Shown piece by piece: positions 10,069 to 23,367 of a stretch of 64,000 nucleotides of DNA (its first letter is position 1; the number at the start of each line of letters is the position of its first letter). Both the position numbers and the translations under genes were made by a program. This DNA comes from Larix kaempferi (taxonomy: Eukaryota > Streptophyta > Pinopsida > Pinales > Pinaceae). The notes below the pieces were generated by a model. The model worked only from the letters and a program-made list of their open reading frames with translations, searched no databases and was not told the DNA's origin. The DNA lies in contig BSBM01000440.1 of the NCBI GenBank assembly GCA_027924585.1, positions 10,658,001 through 10,722,000 of the forward strand, written 5' to 3'.

Positions 10069-13000
10069 TGTAACATACCCTTTTTGCTGAAGGACATTTT
10101 ATGTTGGAAACATTATGTTAGCTTTTATTGTAAATTTTTTATGTTGGACAAGTGTCCAAGGATGACTGTAATTTGCACAATATTTTATTATTTAATAAAT
10201 TAAATAGAAGACAAACACCTAAGGAGACTGTTGAAAGAGTGTTTACTGACCCACTAGGTGGAATGGAATCTAGGGTAGAAGGCAATGGACAAATGGCAGC
10301 ATCATGATTCAACTAACTAGCTATTGGTATGGGACAACTCCCTTGAAATGTGGTCATAGTGCCCTAGAAGGTGGGACTAGAGCTTGAGGCTCATTTATTC
10401 TGAAATTGACCACTCAAGACCTAGGCAATCTTTAAAAGAGCCATTGAATTGTGAACTGAGTTTCATTACTTTTTCTGATGAGGAAATTTACCTTGGGGTT
10501 TTGCTGTGTTTGCACCCAAGAAATTCAATGAGGGGATATGCTGAGTTTTTTATCATGGAGTAAGTCTACCTCTTATACTGCTGAGTGCAGAGTTATACTA
10601 TTGAGTGTTGAAGCTATAGTATTGAGTGTTGAAGATATTCTACTGAGTGTTGAAGTTGAATGCCTTGCTTCTACCTAGAATATTCTACCAAGTGGTTCAA
10701 TGAACAGGCTCGGGGGTCCAAAGGAGGCAAGTAGATTGGCTGCTTATTCTGGAAAAGGTTGGGAGGAACAGGCCTCCTTGGGTTTTTGTCGGCCCTATCT
10801 TCATTTATAGGTTCTACTGTCTTTTTCTAGTTCTAAGAAGTTAAAGTTCTATCTGTAATTATTGATTTACTGTTTTCAAAGATATTATTGAACAAATGCA
10901 TTTATTTTAGTTTCTGAGTTAATTAGGATTCTGTATAGTACTGATTATGTATGATGAATTGAATAAAATATTTCTCTGCATTTTTCCCCATGCTAATGGA
11001 TCTGCATCATACTCTAGTACAGAGAAGAGATTAAGATAGATGAATTGATAGGAATATTTCCAGATGAATGAGAAGATCAATACTTTTGTATTTCATTAAG
11101 TTTTTCCTTCCATCAATATTATGTATTACAATATATAATTCTATATCCTTCTTTTATCATTCTTTTATCCGTCTAATGTTTTTAAAAATCCACTGTAGTT
11201 CTTTCACCACACTGTAAAGAAAATTTAACAGCTGCAAAATAAGTAGCATCCTCAAGTATTTGATTTCATTCTTTTCTGACAGTGATAGTTTGGTTTGAGG
11301 TTTATGTTATTTTCATATTATCTTCTAACCTTGCAGCAGTTTTCTATTTTATTTCCTATATAATATTTTATGCAAATATCCGCAAGTATCCTAGCATTTT
11401 AATTATCAGAACTTTATAAAATTAATTTATAATAGTTTTGATAAACATTCTGAATATTCGGACAAAACCCTAATCATTTAAACAATCATTCCATCAACAA
11501 GACTGTTAAAGACTTTTACAAAAACAGTATCAAAGATTTGAAAATCACATATATTCTTTTGGTCAATCGACCAAGGGTTAATACCTTCTCGGCGGAAAAC
11601 CCTTCGCACTTAATCAAATAAAATTGATGCAGATATTAAAGCCATCAGTAGGATGGAGCCATCGATTATAAACAATTAATTATCATACAGTTGAAGAAAC
11701 AAAAACATCCCTCATAGGGTTTCTTCACTCAAAACGTTTGTAATTTGAACATCTATCATAGAAAGTGATCAAGCCACTTAGTTTATTCAATTACTATTTC
11801 AAACTTCAATCAAATAACACAGAGATTTAGATTTGCAGACTTAACATTTATTAAGTTTCTTTTATTTCTTCATATGTAAAAAAAAAAAATAGCCTAAGGC
11901 TCTCGACTTTACTGTTAATGCCGTAGACAAAAAAAAATCAAACCATATTATAATTTAAAACACAAACTGCATTATTAACGTTTGCAAAATAGTAACACTG
12001 TATTTTTATAAATACATCTGAGGGTTCATCTCATAAATCCGTTACACTTAAGTAAAACGCTAAAACCACACACGGTTCAGCCGGTTAATAGAACATGATG
12101 AGGGTTCAACCTCTATTCTTAAAACATTACATTCAATTCATTATGCTTATGGCTAAGATGATGCCAGGATCAATCATCAAGTATTGGATGAGCAACGTCA
12201 TCAACAAGCTATGCCAGGAGAACCTACGAGGAGTTATACCATCGAGGCTTACCAGGTGGAGCGAGCTATTTTCTTCCCACCAAACATTTGGCTCTACAAG
12301 TCCTTAACCCTGTCAATACCTTCCATAGTAATGTCAATAGGTTAAAACTCATTCAAATAAAAATAATAAAATGCACAAGTTCAACTTTAGACATTACAAA
12401 GTAACTCTCCATAGAGTCAAACGCATTACATTTTCATTCAGAAACACGAAGTGGGAACGCCATTAGTAACAAGTTCAGATTCATCTATCAGCCGCAATAG
12501 AGAAAGCTTTCAGACGCCATGACTTCACCATTCACTCTTAGTCAAGATCACTAGTTCTAAAACTAAACCCTGGGAACCCTCTATCAAAGTACATGACGAA
12601 AGCCACAGGGAAATCAACACTCAAAGCTCCATTAACAACCTGAAACTATCATCATTTTAACTAAAGGTCTCACCATCGAACCCGAGGAAGGATTCCTCAG
12701 GCGTTTGGCCTTCAAACCCTACAACTACGCGGCCTGTTGGCCTCTCCTCAAGTCCAATCTCTCCAAATGAATGCCAAGAAGTATTACAAACAAGGGTATA
12801 GTAGCAACAGTTAGGTCAAAAACCAAATCCGAGGACAGAACCAGATCAACAGAGGCGATTGAGACAGCTATGTTAGCACAAGGTTCAAAGCATTGGTACA
12901 TACAAACTTCATTAATAACCCAACCAACACATAGTCCAGCTCGGAGGAGTTCAAACAAATTACTATCACATAGCTCAGAATTTCATCAGCGTTTTACACA

Positions 13001-14432
13001 AGAAGTCACGTGGAATCCAATACCTGGACAACCAATGGGACATTCCATCGAAGGAGTGGATGGGAGCATTAAAAGATCAGCTCAGTCATATTAATATCAA
13101 CCATCAAAGGACTGCAGAACCATAAAGACCTGTCAACAACCATTAAATTTTCAATGGCGCGATTTACACAGTATTATATTTCATACTTAAAGGTTTGCAT
13201 AGTTTCGTAGCTAGGGTTTTGTATGATACCAACGTTCAATAATATTACCCATTGTAATGTTTATAAATCATATAGTTAGTTTTTCTATGATGCATAGGTC
13301 GCAAATCACATGTAACATATGGTGTTTATAATATAAACAACATATGGTAATTGCGTTATGCGAAACATATAGTATTTGCATTATATGGTAAGTGCTTTAG
13401 AAATAGAACCCAATGCAATAAGCATCGTATTATTTTGACATATCTAAACCCGCACTATAGCAATACATTAATATAATGACTAGTAGAGATATTAAGTAAA
13501 GAAACATTTAATTCACAAATGCATAGTCAATATATATATGATGAATATGATTCTATTTTACAATAGGTCACACTTGTATAGCATGAGTTTCAACCTATAG
13601 GTTAAGATCATTACTTTGCAAATAGTAATGTTACATCATTACATTATTATATTATTACCTTGTTACACAAAAACTGTAAATAATATGAATGTAAATCAAA
13701 GGATAATTCTAGTTTCTAAGAATTCTGCATTAGTAACCTCATTGAATAATAGATACAATATGTTAAACTTTGTTTGCGATAGTAAGAAAATTACTATATA
13801 CTTGTACCTTGAAATGTAAAACTTATCTAACCCTTGCAGGTGCTAGAATAGAAGGTAACTCATGTTTCCATCAATATAAAAGTTGGAGTGCCCATATATT
13901 AATGCAGATAGTGATAACAGTGACTTCCACGAATTGTATAAATAACTAGATTAATACTTGTTAAACTGAAAGAACAAAACTGAAGATCCATACCATCACT
14001 AACCTTCACGCACCGAAGTAATTATAATTATCTTAATGCATTGACATCTAGCTGAAACATATTTATTTGCTTGAATTACTTGAATTGTTATAATACCTTA
14101 CGTAGGAATCTGCAAAAAGAAATCAGGTTCAATGCTTTAGCTATCAAAGCTAAGTAAACCTCAGGGCACCCCATAGGAACCCCTTCATTAGCATGCAAAC
14201 ATAACTGTCAGTATTTATCGCAAAAACTATATCGCATAAGAATTTAAATACTGTTGTAGGTTCATATTTTTGGACTATTGTCTTATCATGTTTAAAAATT
14301 ACGAAGTGTCACTTTGTTAAACTGCGATTAATTGAATGGTTAACAGACATTTTATTTCTGTAGTCAGCATTTTTAGTAATTAATGCTACTTTAAAAAAAA
14401 ATTATTTTTCGTGAATTTTTTGGGATGTTACA
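10069..14432. mobile_element. 4.36-kb noncoding unit with LTR-like termini and 5-bp TSD (giant solo LTR or LARD-like)
   Basis: The left end is TGTAACATACCC and the right end GGGATGTTACA, an inverted match of 11 bases apart from one extra base. Both sides are flanked by TAAAA (10064-10068 and 14433-14437). Nothing inside resembles gag or pol, and I saw no second copy of the termini inside. A very long solo LTR, or a non-autonomous LARD-like derivative, fits best. A 12-base match to a minus-strand primer-binding site (TTGGTATCATAC, about 13231-13242) is present but no LTR boundary accompanies it. The TSD is AT-rich in an AT-rich region, so chance is not excluded. Confidence 0.5.
10574..10656 (+). 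repeat. 21-bp minisatellite, four copies
   Basis: Units begin at 10574, 10594, 10615 and 10636 with a consensus like TATACTATTGAGTGTTGAAGT (first unit 20 bp). It lies within the 4.4-kb LTR-like unit. Confidence 0.85.
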
Positions 14433-14437
14433 TAAAA

Positions 14438-15724
14438 CTTGGTTTAAACAATCCTAGAAAAATATTTGAAGTTGATGGGAATGAGTATCATAGAACAAAG
14501 GATAGGGGTTCCCTTTTAATAATAAGAATCAACAAATAACTAATTGTAATAGATTGTGACTTTGACATGTATAAATGATACTTGACCAATGTGTATAATA
14601 CGTAAGACTTCCTTTGGTAAAAAAAATTGAACGATGCTTGGCGTATGAAGAAATAAAGACCAATCTATTATAATAGAGCTTGATGATGAATTATTAAGGG
14701 ATACTTATGTGGAGTGGGTATTGATGCTTATCTAATTGTTTTAACTGGGTGAATTGGGTGGCTTTGGATACAAACGATTGGTAGTAGGAAACTACAATTC
14801 TTTGGTGTCACAATGTATGATGCTAGGATATAGGATATATTGTATGTGTTTGTAATAAAAGTATGGCCAAGGGTGACAAGGGTTGCTACCAAGTAAAGAG
14901 ATGGTGTTGGACTTGAAATAATATGAATATTTATGTTTCCCTCTTTTTTTTTTTTTTTTTTGATATTTTTGTATTCTTTTCTTTTGTGAATGAATAAAAT
15001 AATCTAGATATGTTAAATACAAGGATATGGGTGCCTCAATATAACTGTGATAAAATTAATCTATTGTTTATGTTCAAAGTGATAGAAATGAACAAGGATG
15101 GGCCATTAGGGTGGGTCTCCTTGGTGGGATGATGATTGATGGAGTGAAATGAAAATGGTTTATGATTCATGTATGAGAGGCCAATCAGATGTGGTTAATA
15201 AAATAGAATAGAAATCCATAAATATTAATTTCTGAATTGATGGGAGTTCGATGGTATGGGTCAACCTAATGATGAATATGAAATATGAGGATTTTTTCGC
15301 ATATATGATAACTAAATAGGCTATAAGTCATGGGGGGATAAAGTAGCATGGGTACCATAATGAAATGGGGTATAGAAATAAGACAACCCATGAATGTGGA
15401 GTATTACTACTTATCAAGTGCTTTGATGCAATTGGAATGGATGAGGCTATGAAACAAGGCAAGGTGGGACCTATGATAAATTCAAATGTTGACAGAAATG
15501 TAAAAGGTGTTGATATAAAAGGGATATCCCATTCATAAATGTCATTTAGAGAGTATACTTGATGAGAGAACACAAATGATGTGTAAAAAATGACACTTTT
15601 TGTAGTGTTACACGCACATTCAAATAAAACCCATAGCGTAAGAGTGCTTAAAAACTTAACACAAAAATCAAGATAGTATAAATTGGACCCTATGTAGTGT
15701 GATAAGGATTTGAATATGATGATA
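14438..15724. other. No recognisable gene
   Basis: AT-rich DNA with a T homopolymer near 14945-14962. A 138-codon open frame on the minus strand (15328-15744) has no recognisable motif and runs into the adjacent minisatellite. I consider it non-genic. Confidence 0.4.
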
Positions 15725-16735
15725 AGGGAAAAATTATTTCCCAATATGGGCCACTCCCTAAAGGGGGGAAATAAACAAAGAGTTCCTTAGGATGGAACTC
15801 CTTGAAGGAGTCCAAGAAACAACGAGTTCCAAGAAAGGAACTCCATGAATGAGGGTTGGGGCTAGGGAATGAATAGATCCCAAAGAAGACACTCTTTTAA
15901 GGAGGATATGTAATTAAGGGTTGACAAAGAAGTTGAACCCTAAAGGAGGCCAAGGATAAAAGGGTTCTCAAGGATTCCACTCTCTTAATGAATCCGAGGA
16001 ATGATTTAGGGTTCCTAAAGATGACACTCCTTGATGGAAGCTAGGGAATGAAGGGTTCCCAAAGATGATACTTAGTTAAGGAGGATAAGGATTCAGGAAT
16101 GAAGAGATCCCAAGGATGGAATTCCCTAAAAGAAGTTCACGGAATGAAGATATCCCAAATATGAAACTCTCTTAAGGAGGCAAAGTAATGAAGTGTTTCC
16201 AAGGAAGGCACCCCATGAAGGAGGCTAGGGAATGAAGGGTTTCCAAATATTTCACTCCCTAAAAAAGGTGAGGGAATGAAGGTTAGGAAAGGATGGAACT
16301 CCCTAAAGAAGGATACAAAATTAAGGGTTTCCAAGGAAGGTGTTTCTTGAAGGAGGCTAGTGGATATTTTTTTCTAAAGGATGGCACTCCTCGAAGGAGG
16401 TCAAGGAATGAAGAGTTCCCATGGAATAAATTCCCTCAAGGAGGATAGGGAATGGATATACCCCAAATGTGACACTCCCTAAAGAAGGATAAGGAATGAT
16501 GATTCTAAGTAAATGCATTTCTTAAAGGATGATAGGTAGAAAATAGTTTCCAAATACAAGAGTCCTTGAAGGAGGCCAATGAATGAGGATTTCCCAAGAA
16601 TTGAACTCCTTGAAGGAGACCAAGAAACAAATAGTTCTCAAATATGGAACTACTTGAAGAAGGATAGGGAACAAAGAGTTCCCAAAGAAAACATCCCTTG
16701 AAGGAGGATGGGGAAATCCATGAAGGATACTAGGT
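15725..16735. repeat. 44-bp minisatellite, about 23 diverged copies
   Basis: A core like ACTCCCTTGAAGGAGG followed by GGAATGAAG and GTTCCCAAAG recurs with strict spacing. Core starts at 16386, 16430, 16474, 16517, 16561, 16605, 16649 and 16693 are 43-44 bp apart. The same phase is seen at 15753, 15797 and 15840. Units differ at many positions, so the array is old. CTCCTTGAAGGAG inside each unit is itself a small palindrome. Confidence 0.92.
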
Positions 16736-18541
16736 CACCCATATGGGTGGGTAAGCAAAGAGACGAATTTTAAGGGGTCTCTCCACATGAAACAATGAAG
16801 ATAGCTGGTGGGTCATTTTGATTAGGCCATGTGGCTTGTAATTAGATGATTTTTGGAGGCATAGGAAATAAGGAGGTGTAATTGTATTTCCCACAAAGAG
16901 TGCAGTGTAGGTTTGTGTTGTGTCATAGGCTAGGCCATATGGGACCAAGGTGGGAAATGGTATTTCCTCCAACATTGTTATACATAGACTAAGGGAAGAG
17001 TTGCTTCCAAATAACCAAAATGATGGACTAGAGGTAAAATAGTAGGCAATTTGATGATGGGAAATGATATAAATGATTTAAAATAATGCATCATATTTGT
17101 TAGGTGGTATATCATCCATGGGATGGGCTGGATCCATAAATTATTTGACAACATTTTGCATGGGGGCGTCATAGATAAGAATGGAATTGGGTTACATTGA
17201 ATCCTATCACTCATAAGAGATGATGTTATATGAGAGGCAATGATGGAAGTACCGAGGGATATGGAAGTAGAGGGTCTCCTAGTTGAGTGGTTAGGACCCT
17301 TCAGATAGTCAATAGGAGAACCTATATGGAGGTCATTACTAAGACTAGAGAAATAAGTGATGGAATCAAATAATTATTCATCATGTAGGAAGAATATAAT
17401 TAAGGAGACATGGTACTTTTGTTAATGGTGGGGGGGAATAATTGTGGATTAACCTAGGGGTTAATGATTCCTCCTAGACTCTTGGTTTAAATTGTGAGGA
17501 TGTGGCTCTAGAGATATGGGATAACACTTGATGGGAGTGGATGTTGCATACCTAATAAAAGATGACTCAATGTGAGAAATAAAAGATGACATTTTGTCTT
17601 GTGAATTATGTGATGGGGGATCAAAATATGAGAGTTGATCAATGATGATAACACATCCCTTATGAGAGGAATATAATTACTTTGAAAGAGTAAAAAAACA
17701 CAACATAATTACACCCACGGAGAATGTTACAATTCACTATAGTGTTCATAATAGTAATGTAGACCATAATAGTCTTACCATCTAACTCAATGGGGAGATT
17801 AAAAAGGATCCCAAAGGAGGGTGTGGAGGGGAGGTAGAGTTTATCATCAAAGGATCATAACTTAATTTTTGATGGAACATGAGTGGAAGATAATAAGTGT
17901 TTATAGGGTGCTAAAAACATGGTACTTGAGGAGCCTTCATCATATACAATACATCGATGAATTGTAAAATACATAATAATGGCTCATACATGAAACGAGG
18001 TTGAAGATGGGGGATGTTCCTGGATATGTTAGTACTAATCAAAGGTGATGGAATGTGATGGATGTTGGTTAGAATTTCCATTTTTCTTATAAGGAGACTG
18101 CTTAGTGAACATTTTAGCACTAGGGATGGAATGGGTTCACCATTTTCTATATGAATGAGTCTTGGAAATGGAGTATATCTAGTAGGAAGAGGTGTTATCC
18201 TCATGAGTATTAACCTCCAAGATTGAGTTTATGGGAATATAACCTAGTGAAATAATGGGTTCATATTGAGTGATGGGTCATTGTGAGGTAGTAAAATGAG
18301 TATTATGGGTTTATTGCATTCTAATGTACTTCTTAGACTAGCTCTAGGATGATCTCAAGGCATTGATGGAGAGGGTGACCATAAATATCACAAATGGGGA
18401 AATGGTGATTAGTCCAAGTATAACTGGTACATTTATGCTTAGTTTGATGATATTTCTAGAGGGGATTACAATTACACCTAACATTACTACTATTTGACCA
18501 ATAAAATGATGCTTAAAATGTTTGGTCTTCTTTTTACTCCC
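16736..18541 (-). other. Purine-rich plus strand with long, broken minus-strand frames; identity unknown
   Basis: Minus-strand frames at 18204-17911 and 17214-16730 are long, proline- and serine-rich and interrupted by stops. Near 18400 the minus strand reads CDIYGHPLHQC, resembling a CCHC knuckle whose first cysteine is replaced by phenylalanine. This could be an eroded gag or LINE ORF1. I recognise no domain firmly and give no function. Confidence 0.3.
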
Positions 18542-21479
18542 CTTGAGTGGTGGATGGATATAATAGATTTGATGACCCGAAATGTATCAATATATAATTT
18601 TTCATCTATTTGGTTCTTTCAATGTGGAAATATTGGATGAATTGGATTGCAGGGACCATTTTAGGGGCAAGTCTCACTTTGTATATTTGGGTCCAAAACC
18701 TTCTTAATATTGTTTTAGGGATTAAATGGTTTTTGGGGGGTCAAAATTTTATCGCTTTTTTGATACCCCTTGACTCTATTCTACAATCTGATACCTTTCC
18801 AATAGTTCAAGAATTTTCTAAATCAAATTTTGTATGAGGAAGTTATGCCTCCCACAAGTTGACCTATCTAGCTGAGTACCATGGTACTGAGTGGATTCAA
18901 TGTCATCTCTCATTTCTCACACATGCGGAACTAGCCACGTGTGGAATTTTAAGAACATTCTAGAAGGTCCAAAAACCTAACATTAACCCTTATTTGAGGC
19001 ATGAAAAAACCATAGAAATAACCCTAGGTGACTATCGAGCTATGTTAAAAACTAGGCCATTAGGAAAATAAGGGGTTCCATTCTTATCGTGTTATTGTAT
19101 TGTTCCATAGTTGAGCAACAACATAGGAATGGATATTATAGAAGAATGGAGAAAGTAGTAGACCTTGTAGTATCTACTTTGGCTGGAGAGTCATAGGTAA
19201 GTCCATAGAGAGTACCACTTTCTTTGTATTTGAACTACATATTGGAGAAGAAAAGAGAAGGCATAGTTCTCACTTCTAGCTGGGTTTTCCCAAGGTATAT
19301 CTTGTGTTATTTGTGTGGATGTGTTATTTTGTTCAAGTTATTTTTCTTTCAATTCCATTTTATTTTAGCATTCAATGGAAATAAGTTAATAAAAAGAACT
19401 AAGTTGTAAGATACATTGTGTTGAACTGTTTCAATGGAATATTATCCATGTCAGTTTATGGATCATTTGATGGGGGGGAATCTAAATAAATTGGAAAGGA
19501 TAGGATAGTGTGGTATTATCAGGTGGGAAACATATTGTATTTCCCAATTCCATCCTTGAGGACTACCTCATGTTGGGAGTTTTGGGTCCATGCCTCAAGA
19601 TTCTTTTTTTTGTCCATTATGGGTCCAAAATCCATTTTTCCAAAGGGAAAAGGATTTTAAGTAGTGAACAATGTGGTTTTCTAGAGTATAAGGTGATAAG
19701 TCAATAAAATAGTTATAATGAAAATTAAAAAAATAGGATCTACTCAAAGCAAATATGTGTATATTTAAATCAAGGTGTGCATGGCACAACAATGTTGAAT
19801 GTATTTCACTAAACCACAATATGCGTTGTTTGATTTAGGGGAGTTTCACACAATGGTTTTGAAAGATTACAAACATGTCTCCTATGACTCTAACATTTAT
19901 CCAATCAAATACATTTGGGCCTTACAAAATCTCTCAATGGATGGGGTCCGAGTCTATCAAAGATAGTAAGTGAAGGTATGAAGGAGTCAATTATAGTGAG
20001 GGGCATTGGGGAATGTCTCTATGGAATTAGAAACATTTTCTAGTGTCCAAATATATTTGTCTCAAGTGTAAAGGTATCCCACAAATGCCAGTTGGGATAA
20101 ATCCTAATTTTTTGGCCACTTAGTTACCTTTCAGAAGTGAAAATAATGGACTCTTAACCTCTAACAGTCGAGGGTTACAATCAAAAGAGAATTAGTGGTG
20201 TAATGAGACTAGAACAATCCACTTAACCTTAGCATATGATCCCATAAGGTATCTCCTTGTATCTTTGTCTTGTTTTTTTCACACTTGTGGCGAAAGGATT
20301 TTAATCTCCCTACGAAAACGAATATGATTCAAAAGATATAATATTATGAGGAGGTATTTGGATGCTTATTCGTACAATCCTAACTTATAATATAAATAAT
20401 TTTGCGATCGCTTGTGGAGGGTTTAAGTTATTTAGATACTTGCACTAGTTATTTTTAAGGGGGCTACATTGGTGTGATGAACCAATGATTTTTAATTTAA
20501 ATTGTGTGATGAAGGAGTTATTTCAAACTTTTTATTCTTTTTTATCCACCTAATCACTTTATGGGTTCTAGATGAAGAGAATAATATAATGAAAAGAGTC
20601 TTTAGGACCTTTGTGTGTGCTTCAAGTGACCAAACCAAAATGTTGAAGTAAAGTGCTTGAGAAAACTTGTGTAAAAATACTTGCAAAAATGTTTAAGGAA
20701 TTAAAGAAAAACGACAAATAATATGCATTTTGGGGGTTCTTAATCCATCTAGTTAACTCTTTATTTGTTAAAGGAGTTTTAAAATAAATGACAACTAGAA
20801 AATGAAAGTGACAAGGGATATATTTCACTCTATTTTCCCTTTTTATTTGCAAAGATTTCTTATGAGTGCAAAGAGAATACTAAGGATGAAAAGATATTTT
20901 AGGTCCTTGTTTGTGTGATTCATGATAGAATAAATGACCACCCTCAGAGTAAAATGCTAATTTTGAAATGTTGTTTCATTTTAACCTTTCTCAAAATAAT
21001 AGAAATGATTTTGAATGGTAAGTATTTTGAACTATCTAGATATTACTTTGAAATAGTTATAAAAAAATAAATTAAAAGAGAAAAATATAAAATTAGCAAT
21101 AAAATGATAAGCAGTCAACCATCCATGTCGCTATTATTAGAAATAATTTATGATTCCACCTTCCAACCCCTAAGTGATTTCATGACTAGGCACACAATGA
21201 AATGAAAAAACACAAGAGCAATAGCCTATAATTCCTAATGAAGTTACTAACGAAAGCACAAAACTCTAGATTTGGGTGAATTTCCGTTGTCTATTACATA
21301 GATAATCATACAAGTTACATGGGTTAATGACTATTATACCCACAGAGTTGGGTGGGTGAACAATTATATTTATTTCACAAGTAAGTTATGTGGGCTAAAA
21401 ATTATAATAAGCAATAAGTTGTACAAGTTAACAATTATACTACCCACACAATTGTGCGGGTTTCTTAGTACAAAACTTG
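18542..21479. other. No recognisable gene; possible LTR-like remnant near 19200-19340
   Basis: The stretch around 19270-19320 (TTCTCACTTCTAGCTGGG, then ATCTTGTGTTATTTGTG) resembles the R-U5 part of plant copia LTRs. I could not find matching termini or a TSD. Otherwise this is AT-rich DNA without coding signal. Confidence 0.3.
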
Positions 21480-23367
21480 TGAAAATGTTTTGTGTGGTTA
21501 TCAGGTGGGATCTAGTTTGAAATTCATAAAAGGATTTTTATTGAATTTTATGGAGTGATTACCTTATTGTGTAACACCTACAACATCATGGATTTGAGGA
21601 TTTGCTAGAAAACCAAATTGTTTTGAACAAATCACCAAAAAGAGGGATAAGTTTAGTCTTCTATGAATTACTTAGGGAATAATGTTATAAATAACATTAC
21701 ATATAGTTATAGGTATTAAATATTCAAAGGATGTAGGCATTTCCTTTTTATCAAAAAGTGCTATAAAGGATGATTTGAGTGCTCCTAGGACATTCCACGA
21801 GGTCCTCAATTCCTGTACCTCTATAACCAACATATATTATTCTCTAGAATTTCATAAAATACCTTGTAAATTTATATGGTCCAACCATCTAGACTAGGTC
21901 TATTATCTATTTTGAAAGGAATAAACTACATACTTGATCTCTTCCCTAGAAAGCTCTATTGACAAATATGCATTTGTGTCTTCTTCTTTAATCGTAGCAA
22001 ACAAAGTTTGCACTTGCAAAATATTAGTTATATCTACTCTCTCTAGGTCTTTATACAAATACTTAAAATATCTCACCCTATATTTATCTAAGTGTTGGAA
22101 GGTGTTGGATTTTGATCCATTCTCTCTAGGGATATCCCATGTAGTGTTAATGGTTTTCCTTGTTTTGGGATAATTGTCAAAATATTTTGCATTTGCATCA
22201 CCTTGCTCTAGCCAAAGTACTCATCCTTTTTATCTATGTTTTGTGGCATCCGAAGCCAAGAGGCTATGTTTATTTTATTTTATATCTTTTAGAGTAGTCT
22301 AGTCTTCTTATGTTATTATATCATTACTATGTTTATCAAATAGATCTCCCATTTTTTGTTCTACCTTAATAATATAATTTTCAGAGTCTTGGTTTTTTTG
22401 TTTAGCGCATTTTAATGTTTCTCGTTCAACTGGTTGTAGATTAGAGGTAAATTGCATAATTGCCACATCTTGGCGACTAGAGTTAAAAAAAAATCATTCC
22501 TTCAGAACAATGAAATGGAATTCTTCATATTTAAGTCAATGCAGATTGAACTTTAAAGGCCTTGGTGACTTCCTTTCATAGTTTTCTATTTGAAAAAAAA
22601 CTCAAAGATTATCAATGGAAACTATAGATCTTACCCATGTTCTTATATTATCTTCTCTTTCAAATGATCCTTCATAGATAATGAATATGCTCAAATGTGT
22701 CCTTCAACCCCTGTCCTCATATTCCTCCAAGATACAACCATTTTTATGGATTAGGGTCACATAAACCCATGTCTTCTATTTTCCTCGAGAGATAGGGGGT
22801 AGGGTATCTACCCTTCCACACCCCTATTTTTTTTTTCCATACAAACATAATTTAGATATTATTTGATTATAGATGTAAATTTTGTTATGATTCCAGTGCC
22901 AACAAATTTTTGAATGATGCGACCATGAATATTGATTCCAAGAACACTCCCTAATTTTTTTCTATTTGAAGGACAACAAAATTATATCTCCCATGAGTAT
23001 TAAGTTATCCATCAAAGAAATTGTCTTATTACTCTTGTTTGGTGGATCATGGGGCATATAAATTGACAACTAAATAGGTTCTCCCCATTTATAGAGATAG
23101 AAATCCTATTATGATTCTAGATTCAACAATGTTTTAAATGATGGAGTCAAAAATATTTATTAACCCCTAATACCTACTTGCAACATCATAGGTGAGGAAA
23201 CTCAAACCTTTTATACATGAGATCATATTTTTTTTAGTCTTTTCATTGTCCGTCACAGTTTCCTGAATCGAGATAATGTCTACTTTAGTAAGTCTAACTA
23301 GATTATCCAAGACAAAAATTTTATGGGGTGCCCACATACCCCTAGTATTTAGAGTCATTATTATCAT
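21480..23367 (-). pseudogene. LINE (L1 type) ORF2 remnant: endonuclease, linker and start of RT
   Basis: Read on the minus strand, 23367 downward gives MIIMTLNTRGMWAPHKIF and VDIISIQETV. This is the N-terminus of an APE-type LINE endonuclease, with its conserved N and E. VVNLYAP follows near 23065. The linker block LWLEQGDANAKYFDNYPKTR (about 22220) is typical of plant LINEs just before RT. RT begins with FEYLIPITICNVIYNIIP, SKQFGFLANPQIHDVVGV and GNHSIKFNK (about 21700-21520), then homology stops. The YxDD box, RNase H and 3' end are not found. Stops are dense, so this is an old copy. ORF1 would lie at higher coordinates and is at best faintly visible. Confidence 0.82.

Noticed and set aside
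12771-13094. 107-aa ORF inside the 4.4-kb LTR-like unit
   Set aside because: No recognisable domain, no upstream context, and a comparable antisense ORF overlaps it; treated as chance.
13231-13242. Minus-strand primer-binding-site-like TTGGTATCATAC inside the 4.4-kb unit
   Set aside because: No LTR terminus lies next to it and the flanking sequence is not repeated at the other end, so it does not define an internal domain.
15328-15744. 138-aa minus-strand ORF
   Set aside because: No motif and it overlaps the start of the 44-bp minisatellite; composition bias explains its length.
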